40,027 nucleotides of DNA. It comes from Paracoccaceae bacterium (GTDB lineage Bacteria > Pseudomonadota > Alphaproteobacteria > Rhodobacterales > Rhodobacteraceae). Made by a program: the position numbers and the translations under genes. The stretch lies in NCBI GenBank assembly GCA_003512825.1, contig DOOI01000193.1:1-40027 (forward strand), written 5' to 3'. This document shows positions 7,507-17,048 of this stretch, one piece after another; within the stretch, counting starts at the first letter, position 1, and every line of letters starts with the position of its first letter. The notes below the pieces were generated by a model. It made no database searches. It saw only the letters and a program-made list of their open reading frames with translations, and was not told the origin of the DNA.

Positions 7507-9456
7507 ATGTTGCGTTTGGTCCTCGCTCTAATGCTCATGCCTGTGTTGGCTATGGGCACGGCAACAGCACAAACTGGACCGCAGCCGCTGGCGTCGGCTT
7601 TTTCTGCGGCACGATCAGGGGATTGGGCCACGGCGCAGGCGCTTGCAGTGCGCGCGGGCGATGGTGGGCCTGCGTTGGTGGAATGGATGCGCCTGCGTGC
7701 AGGTCAAGGCACCGCCCAAGACGTGCTGGCCTTTTTGAACGCGCATGGCGATTGGCCGGGGCTAAAGCTTTTGCGGCGCAAATCAGAGCCGGGTTTCGCC
7801 GAAGCGCGGGATAGCGATATTCTGACCTTTTTTGCGCGAGAAGCACCACAAACCGGAGCAGGTGTGCTGACCTATGCGGGAGCCTTGGCGCGCAGCGGTC
7901 GCGCAGCGGAGGCAGAGGCCGGGTTGGTGCAAAGCTGGTTGACGCTGGACCTGACGGCGGAGGATCAAGCCCGCTTTCTTGCCGCGCATGAACCGCTGTT
8001 GCGTCGCCACCACAAGATGCGTGCCGAAGAGGCCATGTGGGCGGGGCGCAAAGGCGATGTGAGCGCGATGTTGCCCTTGTTGCCCAAGGATTGGCAGGCG
8101 TTGACCACTGCGTGGCTGGCCTTGGAAAAGGGGCAGTCCGACGGAATTACCGCCCTGATCAATGCGGTACCGGCTGCGCTGGCAGATCATCCGCTCTTGG
8201 CGCAAGCACGATTTGACTGGCGCATTGCCAAAGGTCTGAGTGATGAGGCTATTTCCCTGCTGCTGGAGCGGTCGAAAACTGCCCAGTCCTTGGGCCGCCC
8301 GGAAGCGTGGGGAGGGTGGCGCAACTATCTCGCCCATGCCGAGATGCGCGCGGGCCGTGCCAAACGTGCTTATGCAATTGCCGCCAATCACCACCTGAGC
8401 GAGGGAAGCACCTATGCCGAGCTAGAATGGATGGCGGGCTATGTTGCGTTGCGATTTCTAAATCAGGCAGAGCGCGCCCGTGAGCATTTCAAACGCATGC
8501 AGGCCGCTGTAAATACGCCAATCTCGCTATCGCGGGCGGCTTATTGGATTGGACGCAGTGAAGAGGCTCTGGGCAATGCACAGGCCGCCAAAGCAGCATA
8601 TGGGGACGGCGCGCGCTATCAAACGGCGTTTTATGGGTTGCTTGCTGCTGAGCGCGGCGGTTTTGCTTTTGATACCAGCCTTGCAGGAACCGAGACCTTC
8701 CCCGATTGGCGGCAAGCGGCCTTTGTCCAAACACCCGTTTTTCGCGCTGCGATGCTTGCTCTGAACGCTGGTGAGGCGCGCCTTGCCGAGACCTTTCTCA
8801 CCCATTTGGCGGAGAGCCTTGACCGCACTGGGCTGGGCCAGTTGGGCGCTTTTGCGGAAGCGGTCCAACAGCCGCATCTGATGGTCATGATCGGCAAAGC
8901 GGCTGCGGCCCAAGGCATTACATTGGCAAGACCCTATTATGCCCTGCATCCACTGGTAAACGAGAGCCTGCCCATTCCACCCGAACTGGCGTTGGCGATT
9001 GCGCGGCGCGAGTCTGAATTTGATCCCGCAGTTGTTTCTGGCGCGGGGGCTCAAGGGCTGATGCAACTCATGCCCGGCACTTCTGCCGAAATGGCCAAGA
9101 AACTCGGCCTTGTGCATAGCCCCGGCAAGGTGCTCACTGATCCTGTTTATAATGCGCGTCTTGGCTCGGCCTATCTTGCGAAACTGGCAGGAGATTTTGA
9201 CGGCAATATCGTGCTTGTTGCGGCAGGGTATAATGCAGGTCCGTCGCGCGCGCGCCGGTGGCGCGAGGAGCAAGGTGACCCGCGCGCGGCGCAAACGGAT
9301 ATCGTTGATTGGATCGAAGCCGTGCCGTTTCGGGAAACCCGAAACTACATCATGCGCGTCTCGGAGAGCCTGCCTGTTTATCGCGCCCGGCTTGGCCTAG
9401 ACCCTCATCCGCTGGCTTTCAGTGCCGAACTCAAAGGCACGACTTTGCTCAAATAA
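7507..9456 (+). CDS. Soluble lytic murein transglycosylase (SLT family)
   Basis: A 649-aa periplasmic enzyme that cleaves glycan strands of peptidoglycan with 1,6-anhydro ring formation. An N-terminal signal peptide (hydrophobic core [13 protein letters not shown], likely cut after TATAQ) precedes a long alpha-helical superhelical region with TPR-like repeats (about 30-450). The catalytic lysozyme-like domain follows, with RRESEFDP (Glu502 as general acid), [12 protein letters not shown] and [14 protein letters not shown]. Length and layout match the Slt70 family. It is divergent from dapA. A short stem (9457-9480) follows the stop but has no T-tract. Confidence 0.92.
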   Translation: MLRLVLALMLMPVLAMGTATAQTGPQPLASAFSAARSGDWATAQALAVRAGDGGPALVEWMRLRAGQGTAQDVLAFLNAHGDWPGLKLLRRKSEPGFAEARDSDILTFFAREAPQTGAGVLTYAGALARSGRAAEAEAGLVQSWLTLDLTAEDQARFLAAHEPLLRRHHKMRAEEAMWAGRKGDVSAMLPLLPKDWQALTTAWLALEKGQSDGITALINAVPAALADHPLLAQARFDWRIAKGLSDEAISLLLERSKTAQSLGRPEAWGGWRNYLAHAEMRAGRAKRAYAIAANHHLSEGSTYAELEWMAGYVALRFLNQAERAREHFKRMQAAVNTPISLSRAAYWIGRSEEALGNAQAAKAAYGDGARYQTAFYGLLAAERGGFAFDTSLAGTETFPDWRQAAFVQTPVFRAAMLALNAGEARLAETFLTHLAESLDRTGLGQLGAFAEAVQQPHLMVMIGKAAAAQGITLARPYYALHPLVNESLPIPPELALAIARRESEFDPAVVSGAGAQGLMQLMPGTSAEMAKKLGLVHSPGKVLTDPVYNARLGSAYLAKLAGDFDGNIVLVAAGYNAGPSRARRWREEQGDPRAAQTDIVDWIEAVPFRETRNYIMRVSESLPVYRARLGLDPHPLAFSAELKGTTLLK

Positions 9457-9522
9457 CGGCGTTTTCGTTGGCGAAGACGCAGCACGGAAAGGCAGCGCAC
9501 GGGAGGTGGCCCCATGGCGGCC

Positions 9523-10395
9523 TTACCGCGCGCGCATGCGTTCGCGCCAAAGAGTGAATATTCCCGCAGCTACAATCAGCCCTGCTCCGAACATAACATT
9601 CAACTGCAATACTTCGCCAAAAACCAGCAAGCCCACGGCGCTGGCAAAGACCAGTTGGAAATAGGCGAAGGGTTGTACGGCGCTGGCTTCGGCGACTTCG
9701 TAGCATTTGATCAAGGTAAAATGCCCCGTCGCCCCAGTCACGCAGAGCAGCGCCATCCAGCCCCAATCAGGCGCCGACATTGGTTCCCAGAACCACATGC
9801 CGACCAGCGTCATACCGACAGCCCCCACAGTGCCTGTCCAAAAAAACGAGGTGGCGGCGCTGTCTTTGCGGGCGGCGTAGCGGGTCAAAAGCCCGTAGAG
9901 AGCGAAGAGGAAGGCCGACAGCAGCGGGATCAGCGCTTCAATGCGGAACACGCCAATTCCCGGTCGCAAGATGATAAGGACGCCCAGGAAGCCGACGCCA
10001 ATCGCTGTCCAGCGCCGCCAGCCTACTTTCTCGCCCAGAACCGGGCCAGAAAGCGCTGCGACCAGCAGCGGATAGCAAGTAAACACCGCGTGGCTTTCTA
10101 CCAACCCCAGCAATGTGAAGCTTACAACCATCACGCAGATTTCGGTAATCAGTAACAGCGCTCGAAACGTTTGCACAAAGGGCTGTGTGGTGCGCGCGGC
10201 GTTGACGATGCCGCCCGCCTTGCGCCCGGCCACCGCAATGACAAAAGCGGCAAAGAACCAGTAACGGACCATCACCACCATGAAGACGTTATATTCCCCG
10301 GCCAGATGACGAGAGATGCCGTCTTGGGCTGCGAAGACGACAGAGGTGGCAATCATCAAGAGAATGCCCAAGCGGGTATTTTGGCCAGCGGCCAT
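9523..10395 (-). CDS. EamA-family DMT transporter
   Basis: A 290-aa inner-membrane protein with about ten predicted transmembrane helices in two EamA repeats: the first begins at LGILLMIATSVVFAAQDGIS, the second near LIPLLSAFLFALYGLLTRY. The family exports or takes up metabolites such as amino acids; the substrate is unknown. It begins 2 nt after the stop of the tRNA methyltransferase gene mnmD on the same strand, so the two are probably co-transcribed, although no functional link is evident. Confidence 0.85.
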   Translation of the reverse strand: MAAGQNTRLGILLMIATSVVFAAQDGISRHLAGEYNVFMVVMVRYWFFAAFVIAVAGRKAGGIVNAARTTQPFVQTFRALLLITEICVMVVSFTLLGLVESHAVFTCYPLLVAALSGPVLGEKVGWRRWTAIGVGFLGVLIILRPGIGVFRIEALIPLLSAFLFALYGLLTRYAARKDSAATSFFWTGTVGAVGMTLVGMWFWEPMSAPDWGWMALLCVTGATGHFTLIKCYEVAEASAVQPFAYFQLVFASAVGLLVFGEVLQLNVMFGAGLIVAAGIFTLWRERMRAR

Positions 10396-10397
10396 GG

Positions 10398-11087
10398 TCA
10401 GACCTTTCGTGCGATGGTCATATGTCTTTTCCGCCCGTATCCCGGCGCCCGGGTTACGTCAAACCCTGCGTTGGTCAGACTGCGGCGGACATGGCCTGCG
10501 GCAGAGTATGTGGCCGCGCTTCCTTGTGGTGCGGTATGGGCAAAGACGGCGTTGAGGAGCGCAGGTTCCCAAAGCTCGGGGTTCTTGGCGGGCGAAAACC
10601 CATCGAGAAACCACGCGTCGGCATGGGTGTGCCACAGGGGCAGCGTTTGGCGTGCATCCCCCAAGTGAAGGCGAAAGCAGAGGTCAGGCAGATCGAGGGC
10701 TGTCGCCCCCTGCCAGATCGGGTCAAGCTGATGGGCTTCGGTGGCCAAGCTGGGAAAAGCGGCATGCGCTGCGGCGTAGTCATCGCGCTCTAGCGGGTAA
10801 GCTTCGAAGCTGGAGAAAAACATCCGCCCCGCAGCGCCGCTTTGCCGCCAGAGTTGGAGCGTCGCCAGCAAGTTCAGCCCGGTACCAAAGCCCAGCTCGG
10901 CCACATGGAAGCCATCGCAGAAGCGATTGGGCAAGTCATTTCCGCCATGAAAGACGTAGGTTGTTTCGGCCAGGCCATCGTCGAGGCTGAAATACGGGTC
11001 GTCAAACCGACGCGATACCGGGATGCGGCCGCCTTGCCCATTGGGAGCGTCGCGCCAGTCGAGGCCACTTTTGCCTGCGTCTTGCAT
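10398..11087 (-). CDS. mnmD: tRNA mnm5s2U34 methyltransferase domain protein
   Basis: A 229-aa SAM-dependent methyltransferase matching the N-terminal half of E. coli MnmC (DUF752 / Methyltransf_30). It would complete the 5-methylaminomethyl group on wobble uridine of tRNAs for Lys, Glu, Gln and others. Visible motifs are ELGFGTGLNLLATLQLW (SAM binding) and the family-specific WFLDGFSPAKNPELW. The start at 11087 has GGAGG 6 nt upstream; the longer reading upstream runs into the divergent gene. The oxidoreductase half of MnmC is absent from this protein but a candidate lies divergently 97 bp away. Confidence 0.88.
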   Translation of the reverse strand: MQDAGKSGLDWRDAPNGQGGRIPVSRRFDDPYFSLDDGLAETTYVFHGGNDLPNRFCDGFHVAELGFGTGLNLLATLQLWRQSGAAGRMFFSSFEAYPLERDDYAAAHAAFPSLATEAHQLDPIWQGATALDLPDLCFRLHLGDARQTLPLWHTHADAWFLDGFSPAKNPELWEPALLNAVFAHTAPQGSAATYSAAGHVRRSLTNAGFDVTRAPGYGRKRHMTIARKV

Positions 11088-11184
11088 CCTGCGCCTCCTC
11101 GGGTCATGGGATGGTGTGATACGGGCCAAGTGGGCTGTTCTGCCCACGCTGGTCTGACCCGAGTTGTGGCGAGGAGCGGCGCGA

Positions 11185-12231
11185 ATGGCAAGGATGGACG
11201 TGACAGTGCGCGGCGCGGGGATCTTCGGGCTGGCAATCGCTTGGGAATGTTTGCGGCGTGGAGCGCGGGTGCGCGTTATTGACGTGCACGGCCCCGGAGC
11301 AGGGTCCAGTGGTGGCATCGTCGGGGCATTGGCCCCGCATGTGCCAGAGCAGTGGAACAGCAAAAAGGCTTTTCAATTTGAGAGCCTGATTGCGGCAGAA
11401 CCCTTTTTCCAGAGCGTCGAGGTGGCCTCTGGTTTGAGCACTGGATATGGGCGCACAGGCCGCGTCCAACCTGTTGTGGGACCGGAAGCGCGTGCCTTGG
11501 CGCAGGCGCGGGCGGCTGGGGCCGCGACGCTTTGGCCGGGGCATCGCTGGGAAATTGTTGAGGCTGCGCGCTTTGGCGGCTGGGGACTGACGGGTGAGGT
11601 GATTTACGATACGCTTTCGGCGCGGATGCATCCCCGGCAGGCCTGTGCCGCTTTGGTTGCTGCGCTGGAAGGGGCGGGGGCAGAGGTTGTCACAGGGGCT
11701 GCGGCAATCGATATCGCCGAGGAAGGCCGCGTTGTGCATGCCACGGGCCTTGCCGGGCTTTTGGCTCTGTCGCACGGCCGTGGGCGCGGCTTCGGCTCGG
11801 GGGTGAAAGGGCAGTCGGCACTTTTTGATGCGCCGGGGCTTGCGACATTGCCGCAGCTCTTCATCGAGACGCTGCATGTGATCGCGCATGCCGATGGCAC
11901 TGTGGCTTTGGGCTCGACATCAGAGAATACCTACGAAGACCCAACACGTACGGACGCGCAATTGGATGCGCTGATCGAGCGCGCTCGGGAATTGGTGCCC
12001 CCGTTGCGCGATGCGCCTGTGATTGAGCGCTGGGCCGGGGTGCGCCCGCGTGCCCGCTCGCGCGCCCCTGTTTTGGGACATTACCCTGATCGACCCGGGC
12101 ACTATATCGCCAATGGCGGCTTTAAAATCGGCTTTGGCATGGCAGCAGGCGTGGCGCGCGTCATGGCGGACCTCCTGTTGGAGGATCACCATGACATCCC
12201 TCCCGCGTTTGCGCCTGAGACGTGCTTTTGA
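11185..12231 (+). CDS. FAD-dependent oxidoreductase, candidate MnmC oxidoreductase half
   Basis: A 348-aa DAO-fold flavoenzyme. The FAD motif is VRGAGIFGLAIAWECLRRG at the N-terminus, followed by GSSGGIVGALAPHVPEQW, and the C-terminal block is GHYIANGGFKIGFGMA. The early GASG-like loop and overall size resemble the C-terminal domain of MnmC, which removes the carboxymethyl group from cmnm5U34. Its position divergent from mnmD supports that role, but generic amino-acid oxidases share the fold. The ATG at 11185 was chosen for GAGGAG 8 nt upstream; TTG 11164 and ATG 11194 are alternatives. It ends 10 bp from the convergent amidase. Confidence 0.75.
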   Translation: MARMDVTVRGAGIFGLAIAWECLRRGARVRVIDVHGPGAGSSGGIVGALAPHVPEQWNSKKAFQFESLIAAEPFFQSVEVASGLSTGYGRTGRVQPVVGPEARALAQARAAGAATLWPGHRWEIVEAARFGGWGLTGEVIYDTLSARMHPRQACAALVAALEGAGAEVVTGAAAIDIAEEGRVVHATGLAGLLALSHGRGRGFGSGVKGQSALFDAPGLATLPQLFIETLHVIAHADGTVALGSTSENTYEDPTRTDAQLDALIERARELVPPLRDAPVIERWAGVRPRARSRAPVLGHYPDRPGHYIANGGFKIGFGMAAGVARVMADLLLEDHHDIPPAFAPETCF

Positions 12232-12241
12232 GACTGCGCGC

Positions 12242-13570
12242 TTAGGCCAAAGCGGCTTCGGCAGCAGCGGCTACGCGCAAGAGGCGCTCTTCGCTGCCGC
12301 CCAGACCGACCAACATGACTCCACCCCATGCGACCCCTGTGGGCAGAGTAACCGCCGCCGATCCCATAAGGTTGCCCACGCGCGTATTGCGAAGCGCGAG
12401 AAGATTGCGCGCAGTGAAATAGGCGCTGTCTGCGGCCACATCGGCGCGCTTGGGTGGCTCGATCGCAACTGTGGGCATTAATATTGCGTCATAGCCCGCG
12501 ATCCGGGCGTTCCAAATCGCGCGTTGGCGGTGCAAGGCACGCCAGAGCGCGACATAGTCGGCGGCCTTTACATCTGCCCCTGTTCGGAAGCGCGCCAGAA
12601 TGGCGGCGAACATCTTGTCCGGTGCGGCTTCGATTTCGTCTTTCCACGTGCCGTAAGCTTCCGCAGTGAAGAGGGGGCCTGCATTGGCCATGGCGTCTAC
12701 GACTTCGGGCGCGTGAAGGTCGTCGATAGTGGCGCCTGCGGCCGCGAAGGCCGAAAGCGCGCGATCAAATCCAGCGGCGGGCGCTGTTTCCAGCCCATCG
12801 AGCACAATATCCTTGAGCACGGCAAAACGTGCACCTGTGAGGCTGGCACCTGTCAGATCGGTGGCTTTGCCACCTTCCAGTGCGGCGAGCATCAAGGCAG
12901 CGTCTTCTACGGTTCGGGCCAAGGGGCCGACGGTATCGAAGGTTTCGCAAAGTGGCACGACACCTTCCAGAGAGAGGCGGCCCGGGGTGGTCTTGAGGCC
13001 AACAAGATCGTTCCAGCCCGACGGCACGCGGACCGATCCACCGGTGTCTGAGCCGATGCCGATGGCGGCGAGGCCATGCGCGACAGAGGCCGCAGCCCCC
13101 GAAGACGAGCCACCGGGCAAGCGTACGGCGTCATGCACATTGGGGGGCGTGGCTGTGGAGGGGTTATAGCCCAAGCCCGAGAAGGCCAGTTCGGTCATAT
13201 GGGTCTTACCGATACAGACCAACCCGAGTTGGGTGGCGGTGGCCAGAACGCGGGCGTCCTTGCTGGGCACTCGCCCCTTGAGCAAGGCAGTGCCTGCTTC
13301 GGTAACGGTGCCTGCGCTGTCAAAGAGATCTTTCCACGAAATTGGCACGCCATCGAGCGGGCCTTTGCGTCGCCCGGCTTTGGCGCGCGCATGCGCCGCT
13401 TTTGCTTCATTGAGCGCCCGATCTGGAGTGAGACGGGCATAAATCTGGGTGCCCTGTGGGTGCTGCGTGGCCGCGTCGAGATATCCCTCGGCCAGTTCGA
13501 CCGGATCAAGATCGCCTGCGTCAATCTTGCGACCCATCTCCGCCGCCGACAAAAACCGCCAATCGCCCAT
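12242..13570 (-). CDS. Amidase signature family amidase
   Basis: A 442-aa amidase with the complete Ser-cisSer-Lys triad: Lys80 in PISWKDLFD, the cis-serine within LPGGSSSGAA (155-157) and the nucleophile Ser179 in SDTGGSVRVPSG. No GatB or GatC is nearby, and the length and C-terminus differ from GatA, so it is probably a catabolic or general amide hydrolase. Substrate unknown. It is divergent from the UbiH-type hydroxylase, with 84 bp between the chosen starts. Confidence 0.9.
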   Translation of the reverse strand: MGDWRFLSAAEMGRKIDAGDLDPVELAEGYLDAATQHPQGTQIYARLTPDRALNEAKAAHARAKAGRRKGPLDGVPISWKDLFDSAGTVTEAGTALLKGRVPSKDARVLATATQLGLVCIGKTHMTELAFSGLGYNPSTATPPNVHDAVRLPGGSSSGAAASVAHGLAAIGIGSDTGGSVRVPSGWNDLVGLKTTPGRLSLEGVVPLCETFDTVGPLARTVEDAALMLAALEGGKATDLTGASLTGARFAVLKDIVLDGLETAPAAGFDRALSAFAAAGATIDDLHAPEVVDAMANAGPLFTAEAYGTWKDEIEAAPDKMFAAILARFRTGADVKAADYVALWRALHRQRAIWNARIAGYDAILMPTVAIEPPKRADVAADSAYFTARNLLALRNTRVGNLMGSAAVTLPTGVAWGGVMLVGLGGSEERLLRVAAAAEAALA

Positions 13571-13654
13571 CTGAGCCTCCTTGATGTTGTTGGTAGCACG
13601 CTAGCGGCACTCCGGCGCATGGACAATCCCGCGCTGGCACGCATATCTGTCAGT

Positions 13655-14875
13655 ATGAAACATGATGCCGATATCCTGATCGTTGGTGGAGGCTTGAATG
13701 GCCCCGCGCTTGCTCTCGCGCTGTCGCGTGCGGGGCTGACCAGTTGTGTGATCGATGCCGCGCCGCAAGCTGTGCTGGCGGAGGCTGGTTTTGACGGGCG
13801 CAGCTATGCGCTGGCACTGGGGTCGGTGCGGCTGTTGCGGAACCTTGGGCTTTGGGGCGGCTTGGCAGAGCGGGCCCAGCCAATGCGCGAGATCAAGGTG
13901 AGCGATGGGCGTGCGGGCGAAGGGGCGCTTTCCCCTTTCCATTTGCATTTCGATTCGGGCGAGATGGAAGAAGGCGCTATGGGCCAGATGGTGGAAGACC
14001 GCCATTTGCGGGCGGCTTTGCTGTCAGCGATTGCTGCCGATCCTCGGATCGAAACACGGTACGAGGCCCGCGTTGTCGCGCAGGTGACCACCAACCAATC
14101 GGCCCAAGTAACGCTTGCCACTGGTGAGTTGCTGACCGGGCAAATGGTGATCGGTGCGGATGGGCGTAAATCGGGCACTGCGGAGCGGGCTGGGATCAAG
14201 CGGATGGGCTGGGATTACGGCCAGACGGCGCTGGTTTGCGCCATTACGCATGAGCGGCCGCATCACGGGATCGCTCATCAGTTCTTCATGCCGCCGGGAC
14301 CATTGGCCATTTTGCCGCTTGCAGGCAATCGCTCGTCAATTGTCTGGTCGGAAACCCATGCCAATGCGGCGGCGTTTCATGCATTGAGTGACGCGGATTA
14401 TTTGGCAATGCTGCGTCCGCGCTTTGGTGATTTTCTGGGCGCTATTGCGCTGGATGGCGGGCGCTATACCTATCCGCTGAACCTGACAGTCGCCGAACGC
14501 TTTATCGCGCCACGTATGGCGTTGGTGGGGGATGCCGCGCATGGGATGCACCCGATTGCGGGCCAAGGGCTTAATGCGGGGCTGCGCGATGTCGCCGCTT
14601 TGGCGCAGGTCTTGAGCGAGGCGCGGGGCCGGGGCGAAGACATCAGTTCGGAATTGGTGCTGCGCCGCTATGAACAATGGCGGCGCTTTGACACGGCCGC
14701 GCTGGCATTGACCACAGACCTGACCAATCGTCTGTTTTCAAACGACAATCCATTGTTGCGCCTTGTGCGCGACGTGGGAATGGGGGCTGTGAACGCGGTG
14801 CCGTCACTGCGCCGTGGGCTTATGCGCGAAGCGGCAGGCCTGACAGGTGACTTACCTAAATTGATGCGCGGCTGA
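13655..14875 (+). CDS. UbiH/UbiF/COQ6 family FAD hydroxylase
   Basis: A 406-aa flavoprotein monooxygenase expected to hydroxylate the ubiquinone ring at the inner membrane. It has the dinucleotide motif ILIVGGGLNGPALALALSRAG at the N-terminus, VIGADGRKSGTA (the DG motif) in the middle and ALVGDAAHGMHPIAGQGLN (the GD motif, FAD ribityl contact) near residue 290. Which ring position it hydroxylates cannot be decided; alphaproteobacterial members (UbiL, UbiM, UbiH) vary. ATG 13655 starts directly before the FAD strand; ATG 13619 adds 12 residues. Neither has a strong ribosome binding site. Confidence 0.88.
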   Translation: MKHDADILIVGGGLNGPALALALSRAGLTSCVIDAAPQAVLAEAGFDGRSYALALGSVRLLRNLGLWGGLAERAQPMREIKVSDGRAGEGALSPFHLHFDSGEMEEGAMGQMVEDRHLRAALLSAIAADPRIETRYEARVVAQVTTNQSAQVTLATGELLTGQMVIGADGRKSGTAERAGIKRMGWDYGQTALVCAITHERPHHGIAHQFFMPPGPLAILPLAGNRSSIVWSETHANAAAFHALSDADYLAMLRPRFGDFLGAIALDGGRYTYPLNLTVAERFIAPRMALVGDAAHGMHPIAGQGLNAGLRDVAALAQVLSEARGRGEDISSELVLRRYEQWRRFDTAALALTTDLTNRLFSNDNPLLRLVRDVGMGAVNAVPSLRRGLMREAAGLTGDLPKLMRG

Positions 14876-14886
14876 CCTGCGCTGCC

Positions 14887-15153
14887 TCAGCGCGTGCCGC
14901 CATGGTGCTCGATCAAGAGCAGCGGCGTGTCTTCAATGCGCCAATAACGACCGTCTTTGACAATCTCGGAGGGCAATTGCGCCAGATCGATTTCACGGCG
15001 CTTTTGCACCCGAACCACAACCCGCGCCTGAGTGCCTTCGCGCAAGGAGGGGTCATCCAGCACCGCGCGCCGCAATACAGCTTCGCGGATTTTGAGGCGC
15101 CGCAAATCATCGCGGATTTGGGCCAGTTCATCGGCAGGAGGTAAGCAAGGCAT
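14887..15153 (-). CDS. Conserved-looking 88-aa hypothetical protein
   Basis: Not a family I recognise. It is 88 aa, charged, and likely a helix (DELAQIRDDLRRLKIREAVL) followed by beta strands (ARVVVRVQKRREIDLAQL, then YWRIEDTPLLLIEH). It has no signal peptide or membrane segment. The reading frame has normal codon bias and lies downstream of the Trm112-like gene on the same strand with a 63-bp gap, probably as the tail of the xthA-LON cluster. A role cannot be inferred. Confidence 0.65.
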   Translation of the reverse strand: MPCLPPADELAQIRDDLRRLKIREAVLRRAVLDDPSLREGTQARVVVRVQKRREIDLAQLPSEIVKDGRYWRIEDTPLLLIEHHGGTR

Positions 15154-15216
15154 GCGCGGGCACTCCGATCTTTTTCAGAACGCTACCCCGCCTTGGTTAA
15201 TGACCGCTTAAAGCGC

Positions 15217-15402
15217 TCACTCCAAAACTCTGGCCTCATCGAGCAACATCACCGGGATGCCATTGCGAATGGGAAAGGCAAGGTTGGCGGGCTTGGAGAT
15301 CAACTCTTCACGGGCTGCATCATAGTCGAGCCGCGCCCCCGTCTTGGGGCAAATCAACGTCTCTAGCATACGCCGATCAAACAGGGCCTGTACGTCGCTC
15401 AT
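15217..15402 (-). CDS. Trm112-family (UPF0434) small protein
   Basis: A 61-aa protein with [16 protein letters not shown] (only one of the usual zinc-ligand cysteines is evident, and no second CxxC) and the typical ending [17 protein letters not shown]. Eukaryotic Trm112 activates several methyltransferases; the bacterial homologues are poorly characterised. The ATG overlaps the stop of the upstream LON-domain gene by 4 nt, so the two are translationally coupled. Confidence 0.85.
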   Translation of the reverse strand: MSDVQALFDRRMLETLICPKTGARLDYDAAREELISKPANLAFPIRNGIPVMLLDEARVLE

Positions 15403-16040
15403 TGCAACCGCTCCTCACCATCGCCGGTGTGTAAAGAGAACTCCATCAAGGTGACCAAGGTTTCCCGCCGTGTCGAGAGCGAGGGAGCCTCCAGAAGCGC
15501 CTGCTTATCTTCGGGCGGAAAATCCAACATCATCGAGAGCGCATTGATCAGCAATTCGTCCTCTGCATCTTTCAAACTGTCCCAATCGGTGGAGAGGTCC
15601 TTGGCCGAAAGAAAGCGGTGCAGCAGGTCGAGAAAGCTTGCACGGTTAAAGGCGCTGTCTTTCTCATCCGGGCCACGATCCCGATCAAACCCTTCCCAGC
15701 TTACCCGCGCCCGACGGAAGGGGGTAAATCCCTCCACCTCTTCCATCAACCGAAAGCGCGACACGCCACTGAGAGTGATCATGTAACGCCCGTCTTCGGT
15801 TTCGGAAAACTGGGTGACGCGCCCGGCACAGCCAATGCGATTCAGCGCGGGCCCGCGTGGGCCCTCGACTCGCATCGGTTGGATCATCCCAAACATCCGC
15901 CCGGGCGATTTGAGCGTCTCATCGAGCATCGCAAGGTAGCGCGGCTCAAAAAGATGCAAAGGCAACCGACTGCGCGGCAGCAAGAGTGCCCCCGGCAATG
16001 GGAAAATCGGCAAGACGTCGGGGAGTTGCAATTGTTTCAT
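15399..16040 (-). CDS. LON substrate-binding-domain protein
   Basis: A 213-aa protein consisting only of the Lon N-terminal (PUA-like) domain. It has the opening [21 protein letters not shown], then [15 protein letters not shown] and FGMIQP, and the internal [18 protein letters not shown]. No AAA or protease domain follows, so it is not Lon itself. The family may bind unfolded peptides or RNA; function unproven. It lies 26 bp downstream of the thioredoxin-fold gene and overlaps the Trm112-like gene by 4 nt, an arrangement I know to be common in Rhodobacteraceae. Confidence 0.88.
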   Translation of the reverse strand: MKQLQLPDVLPIFPLPGALLLPRSRLPLHLFEPRYLAMLDETLKSPGRMFGMIQPMRVEGPRGPALNRIGCAGRVTQFSETEDGRYMITLSGVSRFRLMEEVEGFTPFRRARVSWEGFDRDRGPDEKDSAFNRASFLDLLHRFLSAKDLSTDWDSLKDAEDELLINALSMMLDFPPEDKQALLEAPSLSTRRETLVTLMEFSLHTGDGEERLQ

Positions 16041-16066
16041 GTCAAAGACCTAGAGCGCCCGAAGCC

Positions 16067-16963
16067 TCAGGCAAATATCATGGCGGAAAGGCGCCGCCGC
16101 CCCTTGAGACCGACCGGATCATTGGGTTTGAGAGCATCAAAAATGGTGAGAAGCTGCGATTTGGCCGCACCGTCATTCCACTCTCGGTCTCGGCGGAACA
16201 GCTCAAGCAAATGATCAACGGCCGCTTCGACATCTCCCTTGGCATGCAGGGCTTGGGCTAGATCGAACCGGGCTTGTGCATTGGCGGGATCGGCATCGAG
16301 TGCTGCTTGCAGCTCGGTCACTGGGCCTGCATTGGCCGCTTGGCGCGCCAGAGCGATCTGCGCGCGGGTCGCTTCGATTGGCGGGGCCGCAGCAATTTTT
16401 GCCGGCACACCGTTCAGGGTGGCTTCGGCTTGATCAAGGTCGCCTTCGGCCAGATAGCAGCGGATCACCCCGGCCCAAGCGTCGATATTCTCGCCCTCTT
16501 CTTCGACAATCGCCATGAAGGTTTGAAGCGCATCTTGCACTTCGCCATTGGCGAGCATTTCCTCTGCGGCGGCCACGGCCTCGGCCAAACCTTCTTCAGC
16601 CCCGCCCTCGGCTACGCGTTTCACAAAAGCGTCGATTTCGGATTTGGGCACAGCGCCTTGAAAGCCATCTATGGGCTGACCCTGAAAAAACGCAAATACC
16701 GTTGGAATGGATTGCACCCGCATTTGAGACGCGATGCGCTGGTTTTGGTCTACATTGACCTTGACCATTTTCACCTTGCCCTTGGTTGCGGCCACGGCTG
16801 CTTCCAGTTGCGGCCCCAAGGTTTTGCAAGGGCCACACCATGGGGCCCAGAAATCGACGATTACCGGCACGTCGCGGCTGGCTTCGACAACCTCTGCCAT
16901 GAAGTCGGCTTCGGTGATATCTTTGATCGGCGCGGCTGCGTCTTGCTTGCCAAATTCGAGCAT
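16067..16963 (-). CDS. Thioredoxin-TPR co-chaperone (CnoX/YbbN-like)
   Basis: A 298-aa protein with an N-terminal thioredoxin domain (about 10-115) and a C-terminal TPR-like helical region (about 125-290). The active site is intact as VDFWAPWCGPCKTLGP, unlike E. coli YbbN, which lacks the redox pair, so both thiol chemistry and holdase activity are possible, as described for Caulobacter CnoX. The cis-proline loop is SIPTVFAF. GGGAGG lies 6 nt before the ATG. It sits between exonuclease III and the LON-domain gene in a minus-strand cluster. It likely passes stress-damaged clients to GroEL or DnaK by family analogy. Confidence 0.9.
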   Translation of the reverse strand: MLEFGKQDAAAPIKDITEADFMAEVVEASRDVPVIVDFWAPWCGPCKTLGPQLEAAVAATKGKVKMVKVNVDQNQRIASQMRVQSIPTVFAFFQGQPIDGFQGAVPKSEIDAFVKRVAEGGAEEGLAEAVAAAEEMLANGEVQDALQTFMAIVEEEGENIDAWAGVIRCYLAEGDLDQAEATLNGVPAKIAAAPPIEATRAQIALARQAANAGPVTELQAALDADPANAQARFDLAQALHAKGDVEAAVDHLLELFRRDREWNDGAAKSQLLTIFDALKPNDPVGLKGRRRLSAMIFA

Positions 16964-17048
16964 GGAATGCCTCCCTTGGGACGGTGTTTAGAGGTCGCGT
17001 TGGTTGTGCCCTATATGCGCGCTCTGTCGCGCGAGTCCAAGGGGGGGA

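Noticed and set aside
9457..9480. Stem after the lytic transglycosylase as a terminator
   Set aside because: A 9-bp stem with a wobble pair can be drawn, but no T-tract follows on the plus strand.
13076..14875. Single 599-codon plus-strand frame spanning the amidase start and the UbiH gene
   Set aside because: The first 190 codons are antisense to the amidase; the flavoprotein domain begins only at 13655, so the extended product is not real.
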